Notes: generated by a model from the letters alone, not told the origin. A DNA stretch of 64,000 bases from UBA10324 sp038326325 (GCA_038326325.1 JBBQJW010000010.1:65986-129985); one strand, 5' to 3'. Positions 47,441-57,200 are shown, numbered from the stretch's first letter. Numbers and translations: made by a program.

Positions 47441-48466
47441 CTACTTTACTAACCAAGTCATCGCACCATTATGCGTGAACTGAAATCTGCGAAACTCACC
47501 GCCAAACTGATGCAATCTGTCAATGACTTTATAACGAGTATGTGCAGGGCACCAAAAGAACATAAAACCTCCACCACCGGCACCAGAAATTTTTCCTCCG
47601 GTTGCTCCGGTCTTCAAAGCAGTTTCATAAATCTCATCAATCATCGGATTACTGATTCCATCGGCTGTTTGCTTTTTTGATTGCCAGCCTTCATTCAACA
47701 CTTCACCAATTTCATTTAGGTTTCCCTTTAGAATTGCTTCCTTCATTCGCACCGCCTGCAATTTCAATTGGTGCATTGCCTCAATTGATTTATCATTTTT
47801 CGCATGAACATTATTCGATTGCATTTCAATAATTTTTGAACTTAACCGACTTGTACCGGTGTAATACAAAAGCAAACTGAATTGCATTTCGTTCAGGTAA
47901 TTTTCTTTTATGCGAAGTGGATTCACAATAACTTTTTCGTCGCTATAAAATTCCATCAGATTAAATCCTCCGAATGCAGCAGCATACTGATCTTGCTTTC
48001 CTCCAGCCATTGCCAAATCTTTTCGCTCAATATCAAAAGCAAGTTTCGCTAACTCATATTCTCCCAATGGAATATTCTGCCATTCAGCAAATGCAGCAAG
48101 AATAGCAACTACCAATGAAGACGATGAACCCAAACCACTTCCGGCAGGTGCATCAACATAAGTTGACAAACGAAAACTCAACGGCTTCTTCACATAATCG
48201 CGAACAACCCGATTGTAAATTCCTTTAAGTAAATCAAGCTTTCCATCAATCGGTAATTCTGTTACACTTGAAAATTCCAGTTGTTCGTTTTTATCAATTG
48301 CGTGTAACACAATCTTTCCATCGTCAGTCGGCTCAATGGTTGCGTAAGCATACATGCTCACTGTTGCATTCAAAATAACACCACCATATAAATCGGAATA
48401 GGGACTAACATCGGTGCCACCACCTGCAAGACCGATTCGTAAAGGACTTTTACTTCTGATTAACAT
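47441..48466 (-). CDS. hddA: D-glycero-alpha-D-manno-heptose 7-phosphate kinase
   Basis: GHMP-family kinase that phosphorylates heptose 7-phosphate to the 1,7-bisphosphate. Motifs: SPLRIGLAGGGTDVSPYS at the N terminus, the phosphate loop PAGSGLGSSSSL and the C-terminal GATGGKISGAGGGGFM. The ATG at 48466 (MLIRSKSPLRI) is preferred over 48499 because family members begin just before this motif. A TATTTTCG box (48480-48473) precedes the start by six bases, so the mRNA may have almost no leader. First gene of the heptose operon. Confidence 0.88.
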   Translation of the reverse strand: MLIRSKSPLRIGLAGGGTDVSPYSDLYGGVILNATVSMYAYATIEPTDDGKIVLHAIDKNEQLEFSSVTELPIDGKLDLLKGIYNRVVRDYVKKPLSFRLSTYVDAPAGSGLGSSSSLVVAILAAFAEWQNIPLGEYELAKLAFDIERKDLAMAGGKQDQYAAAFGGFNLMEFYSDEKVIVNPLRIKENYLNEMQFSLLLYYTGTSRLSSKIIEMQSNNVHAKNDKSIEAMHQLKLQAVRMKEAILKGNLNEIGEVLNEGWQSKKQTADGISNPMIDEIYETALKTGATGGKISGAGGGGFMFFWCPAHTRYKVIDRLHQFGGEFRRFQFTHNGAMTWLVK

Positions 48467-48567
48467 CGGGCGCGAAAATAGAACGAAACGATTTGACAAC
48501 TAGAAATGGCAAGTGAAGATATTCCAACCCACTTCGTGAATAGTGAATCTGCTTATTGAGTTTCGAT

Positions 48568-49929
48568 TTACAATTTAGAAATATCGGTAGCAGTATATTT
48601 TATTATTGAAGACCAGTTCGGAAATTGTATTGCAACAGAAGATTCATTTCCGGCAATTAAAAGTTTATAGGAATCTGGCGTGTAATATTTTTTTATCAGT
48701 TTATTTACTTCATCCAATGAAATTGTCTGTAGTGCTGCCATGTATCCTTTTCGTAATTCAGGATTGGCATATAAAATCGGGTTGAAGAAAGCTGTGATTG
48801 CAGCAGGGTCACTCATTCCCTTGATTGATTTTTCGAAATTATTTTTTGCAGTTTTTAATTGTGCCGCTGTTATTCCATTGTTATAAAAATTCTGAAGTGT
48901 TACATCAAACAAATCCATTGTGTTTTTTGTTTCTTCTACTCTCACTTGTGTTGTAATTGAAAAAACAGGTGACCCCGAATTCGGATTGTAAGAACTTCTA
49001 ATGCCGTAAGTCTTTCCGCCCTTCTCTCTTATTTCTTTAAACAACACCTGACTGAAAACAAAATTTGCTAAACGAAATACATCGGCTTCATGCGATGTTG
49101 GTGCCGGACCAATTTTATTCCATTGCAATGCTGATTGAGTTGCGTTGCTTCGGTTTACAAATGCAATTTCCTTTTTCTTAACGGGTGTAACAGCGAAGTT
49201 CACTCCATTTACTTCACCATAAGGAGCAGCCCACGAAGAGAAATATTTTTCGACTAACTGTTTTACCTGAGCAGCATCAAACTTTCCGCAAATAACTAAT
49301 TTGGAATTTCCGGGTGTGTAGTTGAATGAATAAAACTCCTTCAGTAAAGCAGCAGTAATTTTTATTAATTGGTCTTTATAGAAATATCTTCCCATTGGAT
49401 TTTCGTTTCCGTAAACCATTAAATCAGAAAACACAGAAGCCATATTTCCTATATCTAATTTTTCCAGATTATTAAAATCAACTAACTGTGAAATTTCCTG
49501 TTTTAAATCTTCATCTGGGAAAAGCGGTTTCATAATCGCTGCCGAAAAAATATCCATTCCTTTATCTAAATCCTTTGTCAGAAATTTTGCTGTAACAGTT
49601 GTGTAATTCTCGTTTGCGTTTGCACTTATTCCGGTTCCCATTCTGAATAATTCATCCTGCATGGAGTCGCGGTCATATTTTTCGCATCCGTACATCAGAC
49701 TGCTAGCCACGATTTGCGAATAATATTGCTGCCCAGGAATTTCATTTTTCTGTCCGCAATTAACATAAAGAGTTACCTGTGTTGCATCTACTCCACCAAA
49801 CGGAATAATGTAAACTTTCAATCTATTCGGTAATTGAAATTGTTCAATGATGGGAAAGGTCTGTGCGAATACGCAAGTGAAAAGCGAAAAGTGAAAAGTG
49901 AAAAATATTGTTGCGACTATTTTTTTCAT
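48568..49929 (-). CDS. M16 family protein, catalytically inactive subunit
   Basis: A 453-aa exported protein of the M16 (pitrilysin/processing peptidase) family. It has a signal peptide from the internal ATG at 49929 (MKKIVATIFF...), which I prefer to the ATG six codons upstream. The HxxEH zinc motif is missing: at the corresponding place is VNCGQKNEIPGQQY. The rest keeps the two half-barrel domains and the GGKTYGIRSSYNP glycine-rich segment. This is the inactive partner of a two-subunit peptidase whose active subunit is the next gene upstream (49983-51308). Confidence 0.85.
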   Translation of the reverse strand: MKKIVATIFFTFHFSLFTCVFAQTFPIIEQFQLPNRLKVYIIPFGGVDATQVTLYVNCGQKNEIPGQQYYSQIVASSLMYGCEKYDRDSMQDELFRMGTGISANANENYTTVTAKFLTKDLDKGMDIFSAAIMKPLFPDEDLKQEISQLVDFNNLEKLDIGNMASVFSDLMVYGNENPMGRYFYKDQLIKITAALLKEFYSFNYTPGNSKLVICGKFDAAQVKQLVEKYFSSWAAPYGEVNGVNFAVTPVKKKEIAFVNRSNATQSALQWNKIGPAPTSHEADVFRLANFVFSQVLFKEIREKGGKTYGIRSSYNPNSGSPVFSITTQVRVEETKNTMDLFDVTLQNFYNNGITAAQLKTAKNNFEKSIKGMSDPAAITAFFNPILYANPELRKGYMAALQTISLDEVNKLIKKYYTPDSYKLLIAGNESSVAIQFPNWSSIIKYTATDISKL

Positions 49930-49982
49930 TTGAATTGTGAATTTCAATTGTTAGAAATTTATTTCATTACCAAATTACCAAA

Positions 49983-51308
49983 TCAAAATGTTGGTTTGAT
50001 GTTTATGACTTGAAATTTTTCGGGATTAAAATATTTCATAGCTGTTTGCTGCAATTGTTCGGGAGTAATTTTTTCCATTGACGAAATCGCCAAATCGTAT
50101 TTATTGTAATCACCAAAATACATTTCGGCAATACCTAATTCGTTGGCAATACTGAAATCATCGTACAAACTTAAAATCCGTTGTGCCTTCATACTAGAAA
50201 TATAATCTTTCAATAAATTTTCATCAATGCCTTCGTCAATGATGGATTGAATTTCAGCATTGATAGTTTTTTTCACGCGCACATTTCCTGGTGCCGCCTG
50301 CATAATGAAATAAATTTCGCAGTAGTTGGTGTACATACTCCAGTCATCACTCACTTCAGAAATCTGATATGCAGCCTGCATTTCATCAACAATCTTTTTA
50401 CTGAAAACAGAATTTGCATTCGTAAACAAAATATCTTTCAGCAAAAGGAAACTGAAAAAGTCGGCATCTGTTACAGCAGGTTTCGGAATAATGTAACCAT
50501 AAATCTGCACAGGAAAATCAACTGAGTATTCATACTGCCGCAACGAATCAGAAAAAATATTCGGCACTTTGTAAACATCACGGGCAGGGACCTGTTTTTT
50601 TATTCCTCCGAAAATTTTATCTGCTAAAGAAAATACATCAGCGCTTTTCACATCACCAACTACAACGAGAAAACAATTATTCGGGCTGTAATACTTATCG
50701 TAAAAATCCTGACACTGCTTTGTTGTGAATGCAAGTATCTGTGGTAAGTAACCAATCACATCTACTCTATATGGATGACCATCGGGATACAAATGATCAT
50801 ATACATCGTCGTGCATTCGCTGAAACCAATTGTTTTGTCCATTGCGCAATTCCTCTCCTACAACCTGTCTCTCTACATCCAAAGTATTTTGACTTAAAAC
50901 TAAATTCTCCATTCTATCTGCCTCCATTTTCAAAACCATTTCTAATTTTTCAGTTGGAATTGTTTCGTGATAAACTGTTTTATCAAACGAAGTATAAGCA
51001 TTCACATTTGCTCCGATAGCTTCCATGCTATCAATGAACACATCGCCTTCGCCCATGTAATTTTTCGATCCACGAAACATCATGTGCTCGAACATGTGCG
51101 CCATACCGCGAATGCCATCTACTTCATCTTTGCTTCCCGTCTTATACCACAGTTGCACTTCGGTCATTGTGCCTCTGGGTTTTTCACATACAATTATTTT
51201 CAATCCATTGCTCAGTGTTTTTGAGTAAGTGGGATAATCGTAAGCGAGAGCGCCGGTGAAAAGTGAAAGGTGAAAAGTGAAGGTGAGTGCGATTAGAATT
51301 TTTTTCAT
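49983..51308 (-). CDS. M16 family zinc peptidase, active subunit
   Basis: A 441-aa exported metallopeptidase. The zinc site is H71-MFE-H75 (GMAHMFEHMMFRG) with the third ligand a glutamate at about 152-153 (VVGEELRNGQ), at the normal distance. Signal peptide 1-22 (GALA). In Bacteroidota this pair of M16 genes usually acts as a heterodimer with the inactive paralogue downstream. Substrate: probably short peptides or signal-peptide fragments in the periplasm, not shown here. Confidence 0.87.
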   Translation of the reverse strand: MKKILIALTFTFHLSLFTGALAYDYPTYSKTLSNGLKIIVCEKPRGTMTEVQLWYKTGSKDEVDGIRGMAHMFEHMMFRGSKNYMGEGDVFIDSMEAIGANVNAYTSFDKTVYHETIPTEKLEMVLKMEADRMENLVLSQNTLDVERQVVGEELRNGQNNWFQRMHDDVYDHLYPDGHPYRVDVIGYLPQILAFTTKQCQDFYDKYYSPNNCFLVVVGDVKSADVFSLADKIFGGIKKQVPARDVYKVPNIFSDSLRQYEYSVDFPVQIYGYIIPKPAVTDADFFSFLLLKDILFTNANSVFSKKIVDEMQAAYQISEVSDDWSMYTNYCEIYFIMQAAPGNVRVKKTINAEIQSIIDEGIDENLLKDYISSMKAQRILSLYDDFSIANELGIAEMYFGDYNKYDLAISSMEKITPEQLQQTAMKYFNPEKFQVINIKPTF

Positions 51309-51424
51309 TTTGATAATTCAGATTTCAAAGAAAAGAAAATAAATGAAAATCAAAATTCAAATGAAAAACCAGTCAGAAAATAAATCTGAGGTCAATTAGA
51401 CAAAAAAAATCAAACTATAAAACT

Positions 51425-53410
51425 TTAACGAAGCAAAGTCAGATTACCCTGTAACACTTTAACGATTCCATACACATTATCCTTGTATCGAATTGTATAG
51501 ATATAAACCCCAACAGTACAAGGAGAATCGTTGTATCTGCCATCCCAGTTAATATCACCATTTGCGTAAGTAAAAACCTGCTGACCCCAACGATTATAAA
51601 TATCATATTGTAACAGTGTGGCATTTCCAATTCTGATTGGAAAAATAAAATCATTCTTTCCATCCCTATTCGGTGAAAAAGCATTCGGCATAATGTATTC
51701 GCCAGGGCATTGAGTTATGTTTATTGAATCAACAGCGCTGCCGCAATTGTTATTTACATCAACCCAGTATTTCCCGGCTTTCGGTATGTTGATAAAAATA
51801 GTCGTATCACCTGTTGACCATAAAAAATGTGTAGCGTTTGTATTTGCAAAAATGAAATAGCCTTCCGGCAAACAAAGCATTGTGTCGTTAGGAAGTGTTA
51901 CATATGGAAGCGGTGTTGCATCAATAACAACTGTATCTCTATCCGCTCCGCAATAATTGCTGACGGCAACTGTTATAATTCCGGGATTGTTAAAAGTAAC
52001 CTGAGGTGTAACAGAATTATCTGACCATAAATAATAACAGCCAACACAATTCACATTATAATTCATCGTAAAGTCACCGCAGAAAGAAGTATCGTTTCCC
52101 AATGAAATTTGTGGTGATGATGCTTCAAGTATATGAATGGAATCGGCAAGTGTTCCGCAAATATTTGTCACCTGAACCAAGTAAGTTCCGGTTTGAGTAA
52201 CTGTAACGGTTTGAGTGGTTGCACCTGTTGACCATAAATAAGCGCTTCCTGCATTTGCAGCATTTAAGGTTAGTGAACTTCCGTTGCAAAGTGTTGTGTC
52301 ATTTCCAAGATTCAGCGAACCGCCTAAAGCAAATGTCACATCTATTGAATCAATTGAATAACAAATTCCACTTGTAACTGTTACAGCATAAGTTCCAGTT
52401 GTGTTAACTGAAATAGTTTGCGTGTTTGCTCCGGAGCTCCATGAATAAGACAATCCCGAATTTTGTGCATCAAGTGTTAATGGCTGTGCATTACAAATGA
52501 GCGTATCGTTTCCAAGATTAACAATTGGATAAGCATTGACTGTTACATTATTGGTCATAGTATCGCTTGTTCCGTTTGTGTAGTTTAGAATCAATTGAAC
52601 ATTGAAATTTCCGGAAGAAGAAAATAAATGAGAGGGGTTTAAAAGTGTAGAAGTGTTTTGCGCTCCACTTGCCGCATCACCGAAATTCCATAATGAGGAA
52701 TTTAATCCTGTTACACCTGCAGGTGCAGTGAAATGTGTTGAATCGCCAAAGCAATCAGTAGTGAATGTGAATGAACTTGTTGTTGCTACAAAATTGAAAT
52801 TATCGACATGAATATATTCAGGGCAGTTAGCGCATCCTGTACACATAGCAACAAAATCAATATTAGCAGGCGCGGTAAAATCAACCTGAAACTGTTGCCA
52901 CAAATCGTTAGTTACCATAGTAGATGAACCAAGCAAAAAAGAACCGGGGAATGTACTCGGACAAACACCTACCGATGAACCACCACTTACAGGATTCCCA
53001 ACCCAACCATAAAATTCAACCCCAGAACAGTTTTGACTATAAAATCCTGAAGGAGATTTCTTTGCCCAGAAGGTTATTGAGTAGCTTGTACCGGTAACAA
53101 GTGGGGCAACTAAAGTTTGACCAACTGATTCTGATGCATTCGATGAACCATAAGTTGCAAACCCCATATATCCAGTTCCGCTTTCTGCGCCAATAATAGT
53201 TTGACCTGACCAGCCAGTAAATAAACAGTTCATATAGTCAGCACTCTGCACCACTTCAATCCAATCGGTTGCTAATGCGCACTGACTATTCATTGTTGGG
53301 CACGAAGAGTATAATTCGAAATCAGGATTACTGAATAAGTTTTGTGCAGACAATTTATTTCCAACAAAAAACAGATTGAGGAAAAGAAAGCAGAAAATAA
53401 TTTTTTTCAT
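51425..53410 (-). CDS. Secreted PKD/Ig repeat protein with T9SS type B C-terminal domain
   Basis: A 661-aa surface protein. Signal peptide 1-22 (GNKLSAQ). Residues about 23-210 look like a carbohydrate-binding-like jelly-roll (SNPDFELYSSCP, VGQTLVAPLVTGTSYSITFWA). A PKD domain (about 215-295) and four short Ig-like units with NLGNDTLICN- and LNLGNDTTLCNG-type repeats follow. The final 90 residues are the gliding-motility-associated C-terminal domain: MPNAFSPNRDGKNDF, IYNRWGQQVF, NWDGR. Likely exported by type IX secretion and attached at the surface. Confidence 0.86.
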   Translation of the reverse strand: MKKIIFCFLFLNLFFVGNKLSAQNLFSNPDFELYSSCPTMNSQCALATDWIEVVQSADYMNCLFTGWSGQTIIGAESGTGYMGFATYGSSNASESVGQTLVAPLVTGTSYSITFWAKKSPSGFYSQNCSGVEFYGWVGNPVSGGSSVGVCPSTFPGSFLLGSSTMVTNDLWQQFQVDFTAPANIDFVAMCTGCANCPEYIHVDNFNFVATTSSFTFTTDCFGDSTHFTAPAGVTGLNSSLWNFGDAASGAQNTSTLLNPSHLFSSSGNFNVQLILNYTNGTSDTMTNNVTVNAYPIVNLGNDTLICNAQPLTLDAQNSGLSYSWSSGANTQTISVNTTGTYAVTVTSGICYSIDSIDVTFALGGSLNLGNDTTLCNGSSLTLNAANAGSAYLWSTGATTQTVTVTQTGTYLVQVTNICGTLADSIHILEASSPQISLGNDTSFCGDFTMNYNVNCVGCYYLWSDNSVTPQVTFNNPGIITVAVSNYCGADRDTVVIDATPLPYVTLPNDTMLCLPEGYFIFANTNATHFLWSTGDTTIFINIPKAGKYWVDVNNNCGSAVDSINITQCPGEYIMPNAFSPNRDGKNDFIFPIRIGNATLLQYDIYNRWGQQVFTYANGDINWDGRYNDSPCTVGVYIYTIRYKDNVYGIVKVLQGNLTLLR

Positions 53411-53539
53411 TTGTTAATTATTTCAAGGATGAAAATTTTCAGAGTATAAAAGTAAATTAATGAGCTGTGTCTTTTTTACTTAGTTCATTCTTTTCTTACT
53501 CAATCGAAAAAAATACATGGCGATTAAATTTTCATCTCA

Positions 53540-54160
53540 TCAAATTCCTCTCATATATTCTTTAGCATCTGGACCTAAACAAAAAAGTAAGTCAATTGCA
53601 CTCATGTTTTTCTCAAAGCCGAATTTATTTTCAAATACCTGGTGATATTTTTTCTCAGATTCAATATTAAGTTCCATTGAAGAATTTTCTTCTTCTGAAA
53701 TTACAATTGAAATTTTCGGAATCAGCTGCTCTTTCAACCATTTTATTAGTGTTACACTTAAGTCAAAAAAATCACTATCAGAGTTCAGCAAAATATTTTC
53801 TAACTCATCCTTGTAATAGAGAAAGTATGGCGACTTGCCATAAGCCGATTGAATTGCATGAAGGTGTTTTCGTTTCCAATCATTATTCGCAATTTTCAAA
53901 TCACTGAATTTTATTTTTTGGTTTCTACCACCTGCTAATGGAACACTTAAGTTAATTATTCCATTTGCTGTCGGAATGGTGTAACGGTTTGGGTGATTTT
54001 CCTTTCTGTAAAATTCATTTGAGATAATAATCAATTCATTTTTATGCGCAGCATTTGCAAACCAATTAACAGATGGCAGAAGTTTCAATGGCAGGCAAAC
54101 AGCATTTTCATTTATCATGGAATTGTCAGAAGTGCTTTTGAATTTTTGTTCGTGAAGCAA
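53540..54160 (-). CDS. WbqC-like family protein
   Basis: A 206-aa soluble protein of the WbqC family (from O-antigen clusters). The family pattern is visible in PSVNWFANAAHKNELIIISNEFYRKENHPNRY and LSVPLAGGRNQ, with a conserved NNDWKRKHLHAIQSAYGKSPYF. WbqC proteins are linked to surface polysaccharide assembly; the reaction is not settled. The start may be at the internal ATG (SMINENAV); the longer form is used here. It diverges from the GWxTD gene by 17 bp. Confidence 0.8.
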   Translation of the reverse strand: MLHEQKFKSTSDNSMINENAVCLPLKLLPSVNWFANAAHKNELIIISNEFYRKENHPNRYTIPTANGIINLSVPLAGGRNQKIKFSDLKIANNDWKRKHLHAIQSAYGKSPYFLYYKDELENILLNSDSDFFDLSVTLIKWLKEQLIPKISIVISEEENSSMELNIESEKKYHQVFENKFGFEKNMSAIDLLFCLGPDAKEYMRGI

Positions 54161-54177
54161 AGTCGTAAATTTATTCC

Positions 54178-55635
54178 GTGAAAAAAATATTCCTTCTTTC
54201 TCCGCTTTTGCTTTTGTTTTTCAATGCATCTGCAACAAACATAAATGCCTATATGCGCAATTGCGTTTTTCGTTCATTAAGCGACACTGCTTATGTTGAA
54301 ACGCAATTTACAATTCCGGCAAAAAATCTTTTGTTCGTTAAGCGCGAAGACAAAAAATGGGAAGCAACTGTTCAGGTTACTTTATTTTATATGCATGATA
54401 CAACTGTAGTAAAACATTTGAAATATCTTTTGTTTAGCGAAGCAATTGCCGACACAAGTAATTTAAAATTCAATCTCAGTGATTTAAAAAGAGTGAGCCT
54501 GCCAAATGGAGATTACTCGGTAGAAATTTATTTTCAAGACGACAACAACAAAGAATCAAAGGGATATATCTCTGAGGGTATCACTATCAATTACAAAACC
54601 GACTCACTTTCTTTTTCCGATATTGAATTGGTGGATTCATATTCTGAAGCAAAAGAAAAATCCATTTTCGCAAAACATGGTTACGAAATTCAACCTTATA
54701 CGATTGAATATTTTCCGACTGCTTTAGCGAAGATGACTTTCTATACTGAGATTTATCACACTGATAAATATTTTAATCAGGATAATTTTTTGTCAAGCAT
54801 TTACATCCGCGAAAGTTTGCTGGGTAAGCCAATGGATGGTTTCATTTTCAGTTCCAAACAATCACCTGAGCCGCTCAAGGTTTTATTTTCTTCATTCGAT
54901 ATTTCTTCTTTGCCAACAGGTTCGTATTATTTGACAATAGAACTCCGTAACAAAAAAAACGAACATGTGGCTGAGCAGAATTTATATTTCCTTCGAACTA
55001 ACACCACTATTGTTTTTAACCCGAAGCAACTGGATAGTGTAACAGTTGAAAAAGAATTTGCTGCTGCCTTGCCTCAGGACTCACTGAATTTTTACATTCA
55101 AAGCCTTTTCCCGATTGCGGATAATGAGGAACACAATTACATTGACTACTTTAAAAAATCAACTGATTATACCTCTATGCGCGCAATGCTTTTTAAATTC
55201 TGGATAAAACGAAATCCGCAGGCGCCGTTAGCTGAATGGAATAAATACAAGCAATTGGTTTATGAGGCAGAAGATAATTTTCGAACACAGGTTAAACCGG
55301 GTTATGCAACCGACCGCGGAAGAGTTTATCTGCAATACGGCGCTCCTGATGACATCAATGAAAATTCACATGAACCCGGAACATATCCTTACGAAATATG
55401 GCACTACTACTTTATAAAACCTAATCAATCAGATGTGCATTTTGTTTTTTATAATCCTGATTTGGTTTCGAATAATTATAAACTGTTACACTCCGATGCA
55501 ATTGGCGAGCAAAAAAATCCGCGTTGGAAATTTGTTTTGAACGATGCGTTTAAAAATAAAACCGGAGTTAATAATTCTGATGCAACTGAATTTCCTGATT
55601 CTTTTGGTTCGCATGTAGATGACTTTATGAAGTAG
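54178..55635 (+). CDS. GWxTD domain-containing protein
   Basis: A 485-aa exported protein, started by GTG in the 17-bp gap from the divergent WbqC gene. Signal peptide 1-19 (NASATN). The C-terminal domain (about 340-440) carries the family pattern in YATDRGRVYLQYGAPDDI and YEIWHYY. The W of the GWxTD motif is replaced here by YA, still within the family. Role unknown; the family is common in Bacteroidota. The following GT2 gene is 43 bp downstream on the same strand. Confidence 0.8.
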   Translation: MKKIFLLSPLLLLFFNASATNINAYMRNCVFRSLSDTAYVETQFTIPAKNLLFVKREDKKWEATVQVTLFYMHDTTVVKHLKYLLFSEAIADTSNLKFNLSDLKRVSLPNGDYSVEIYFQDDNNKESKGYISEGITINYKTDSLSFSDIELVDSYSEAKEKSIFAKHGYEIQPYTIEYFPTALAKMTFYTEIYHTDKYFNQDNFLSSIYIRESLLGKPMDGFIFSSKQSPEPLKVLFSSFDISSLPTGSYYLTIELRNKKNEHVAEQNLYFLRTNTTIVFNPKQLDSVTVEKEFAAALPQDSLNFYIQSLFPIADNEEHNYIDYFKKSTDYTSMRAMLFKFWIKRNPQAPLAEWNKYKQLVYEAEDNFRTQVKPGYATDRGRVYLQYGAPDDINENSHEPGTYPYEIWHYYFIKPNQSDVHFVFYNPDLVSNNYKLLHSDAIGEQKNPRWKFVLNDAFKNKTGVNNSDATEFPDSFGSHVDDFMK

Positions 55636-55678
55636 GTTTCAATTGCGATTTTATATTTAGCCCATTCGATATTGCTGA

Positions 55679-56707
55679 ATGACCCAAACCGATGTTGCTG
55701 TAATTATTTTAAGCTGGAACGGAAGAATTTTTTTAGAAAAATTTCTTCCTTCGGTGGTCGCCCATACACCTTCTACAGTTGCTCGAATTATTGTTGCCGA
55801 TAACGGAAGCACTGATGATTCAGAAGAAATTGTAAAACGATTTTCTGGAGTGGAATGGCTGCCACTTAATAATAATTTCGGTTTTGCGGAAGGTTATAAT
55901 CAAGCAATAGCGAAGACCGAAGCTAAATGGATTGTATTGCTGAATCAGGATGTGGAAGTGAGCGATGGTTGGTTGCAATCATTATTAAATTTTACTGTTA
56001 CACATCCGAACCTCGGTGCGTGTCAACCGAAAATACTTTCGCTTAATCAGCCCTCGCGTTTTGAATATGCCGGTGCAGCAGGTGGATTTTTAGATAAGTA
56101 TGCTTACCCGTTTTGTCGAGGACGAATTTTTGATTCACTTGAAGAAGACAAAGGTCAGTACGATAATGAGATTGAAATTGCTTGGGCAAGCGGCGCGTGC
56201 ATGCTGGTACGAAAAGATGCCTATATAAATGCCGGAGGATTGGATGCTGAATTTTTCGCGCATATGGAAGAAATTGATTTATGCTGGCGAATGAAGAATA
56301 TGGGAATGGAAGTGTGGTATGCGCCTGATTCAAAAATTTATCATCTTGGTGGAGGTAGCTTGCCCCAGGGTAATCCGCAAAAAACTTATCTCAACTTCCG
56401 TAACAGTTTAATGATGTTGTATAAAAACCTGCCGACACATAAACGGAGCAGAATTATTTTCTCACGAATACTGATTGACCACATTGCCGCTTATCGAGCG
56501 CTTTTCACTGGTAACACGAAAGAATATAAAGCGATTGCAAAAGCGCATTATCATTTTCTGTTCAAATCAAAAGAGTGGAAGAAAAAGCAAAACCAACCTG
56601 TAACATCCGACTATTTAAAATTATCAGGATTTTATAACAGAAGTATTGTATGGCAATATTTTGTTAAGAAGAAAAAATATTTTTCGGAGTTGCGTTTCAG
56701 GAAATAA
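55679..56707 (+). CDS. Family 2 glycosyltransferase
   Basis: A 342-aa GT-A enzyme, likely cytoplasmic face of the inner membrane, of the rhamnosyltransferase-like WbbL group. The nucleotide-sugar fold begins VAVIILSWNG; the acidic motif ADNGSTDDSEE follows, then VLLNQDVEVSDGW (metal site), and the acceptor loop ACMLVRKDAYINAGGLD and MEEIDLCWRM with the catalytic base. Donor and acceptor cannot be determined. A role in surface polysaccharide fits WbqC and heptose genes nearby. Confidence 0.88.
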   Translation: MTQTDVAVIILSWNGRIFLEKFLPSVVAHTPSTVARIIVADNGSTDDSEEIVKRFSGVEWLPLNNNFGFAEGYNQAIAKTEAKWIVLLNQDVEVSDGWLQSLLNFTVTHPNLGACQPKILSLNQPSRFEYAGAAGGFLDKYAYPFCRGRIFDSLEEDKGQYDNEIEIAWASGACMLVRKDAYINAGGLDAEFFAHMEEIDLCWRMKNMGMEVWYAPDSKIYHLGGGSLPQGNPQKTYLNFRNSLMMLYKNLPTHKRSRIIFSRILIDHIAAYRALFTGNTKEYKAIAKAHYHFLFKSKEWKKKQNQPVTSDYLKLSGFYNRSIVWQYFVKKKKYFSELRFRK

Positions 56708-57113
56708 AACTCTCCACCGCTAACTTGTAACTATTCATTCCAAAGCCTGAAATAATTCCCTTGCATTTTGCAGTGAGTAATGATGTATGCCTGAACTCTT
56801 CGCGCGCCGCGGGGTTACTTATATGAACTTCAACCACAGGAGTTTTAATGGAAGCAATACAATCGGCAATAGCAACTGAAGTATGAGTGTATCCGCCCGC
56901 GTTTAAAATAATTCCATCGTAACTGAAACCAACCTTCTGCAAATAATTAATCAGTTCGCCTTCCACATTGCTTTGAAAATATTCAAGTGTAACAGTCTGG
57001 AAATTTTTTTTCAGCATTTCAAAAAATTCTTCAAACGATTGGTTGCCGTAAATATGCGGTTCGCGTATTCCGAGTAAATTCAGATTAGGTCCATTAACAA
57101 TTGCGAGCTTCAT
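56697..57113 (-). CDS. aroQ: 3-dehydroquinate dehydratase, type II
   Basis: Third step of the shikimate pathway, removing water from 3-dehydroquinate. The 138-aa product carries NGPNLNLLGIREPHIYG with the catalytic tyrosine in IYG, the NAGGYTHTSVA segment and the EVHISNPAAREEFRH histidine and arginine. Normal length. Its 3' end overlaps that of the convergent GT2 gene by 11 bp. Confidence 0.93.
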   Translation of the reverse strand: MKLAIVNGPNLNLLGIREPHIYGNQSFEEFFEMLKKNFQTVTLEYFQSNVEGELINYLQKVGFSYDGIILNAGGYTHTSVAIADCIASIKTPVVEVHISNPAAREEFRHTSLLTAKCKGIISGFGMNSYKLAVESFIS

Positions 57114-57200
57114 TTATAGTGAACAGTTTTGTCAAATATCAATAACAAATCGTGAAACGGATACTGCTGTTTACCAACCCGTCGTTCATTCCTTTGTTTC

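Noticed and set aside
48568..51308. Two M16 genes considered as one gene split by a frameshift
   Set aside because: Each has its own start, signal peptide and full-length M16 fold, with a 53-bp gap; they are paralogous partners.
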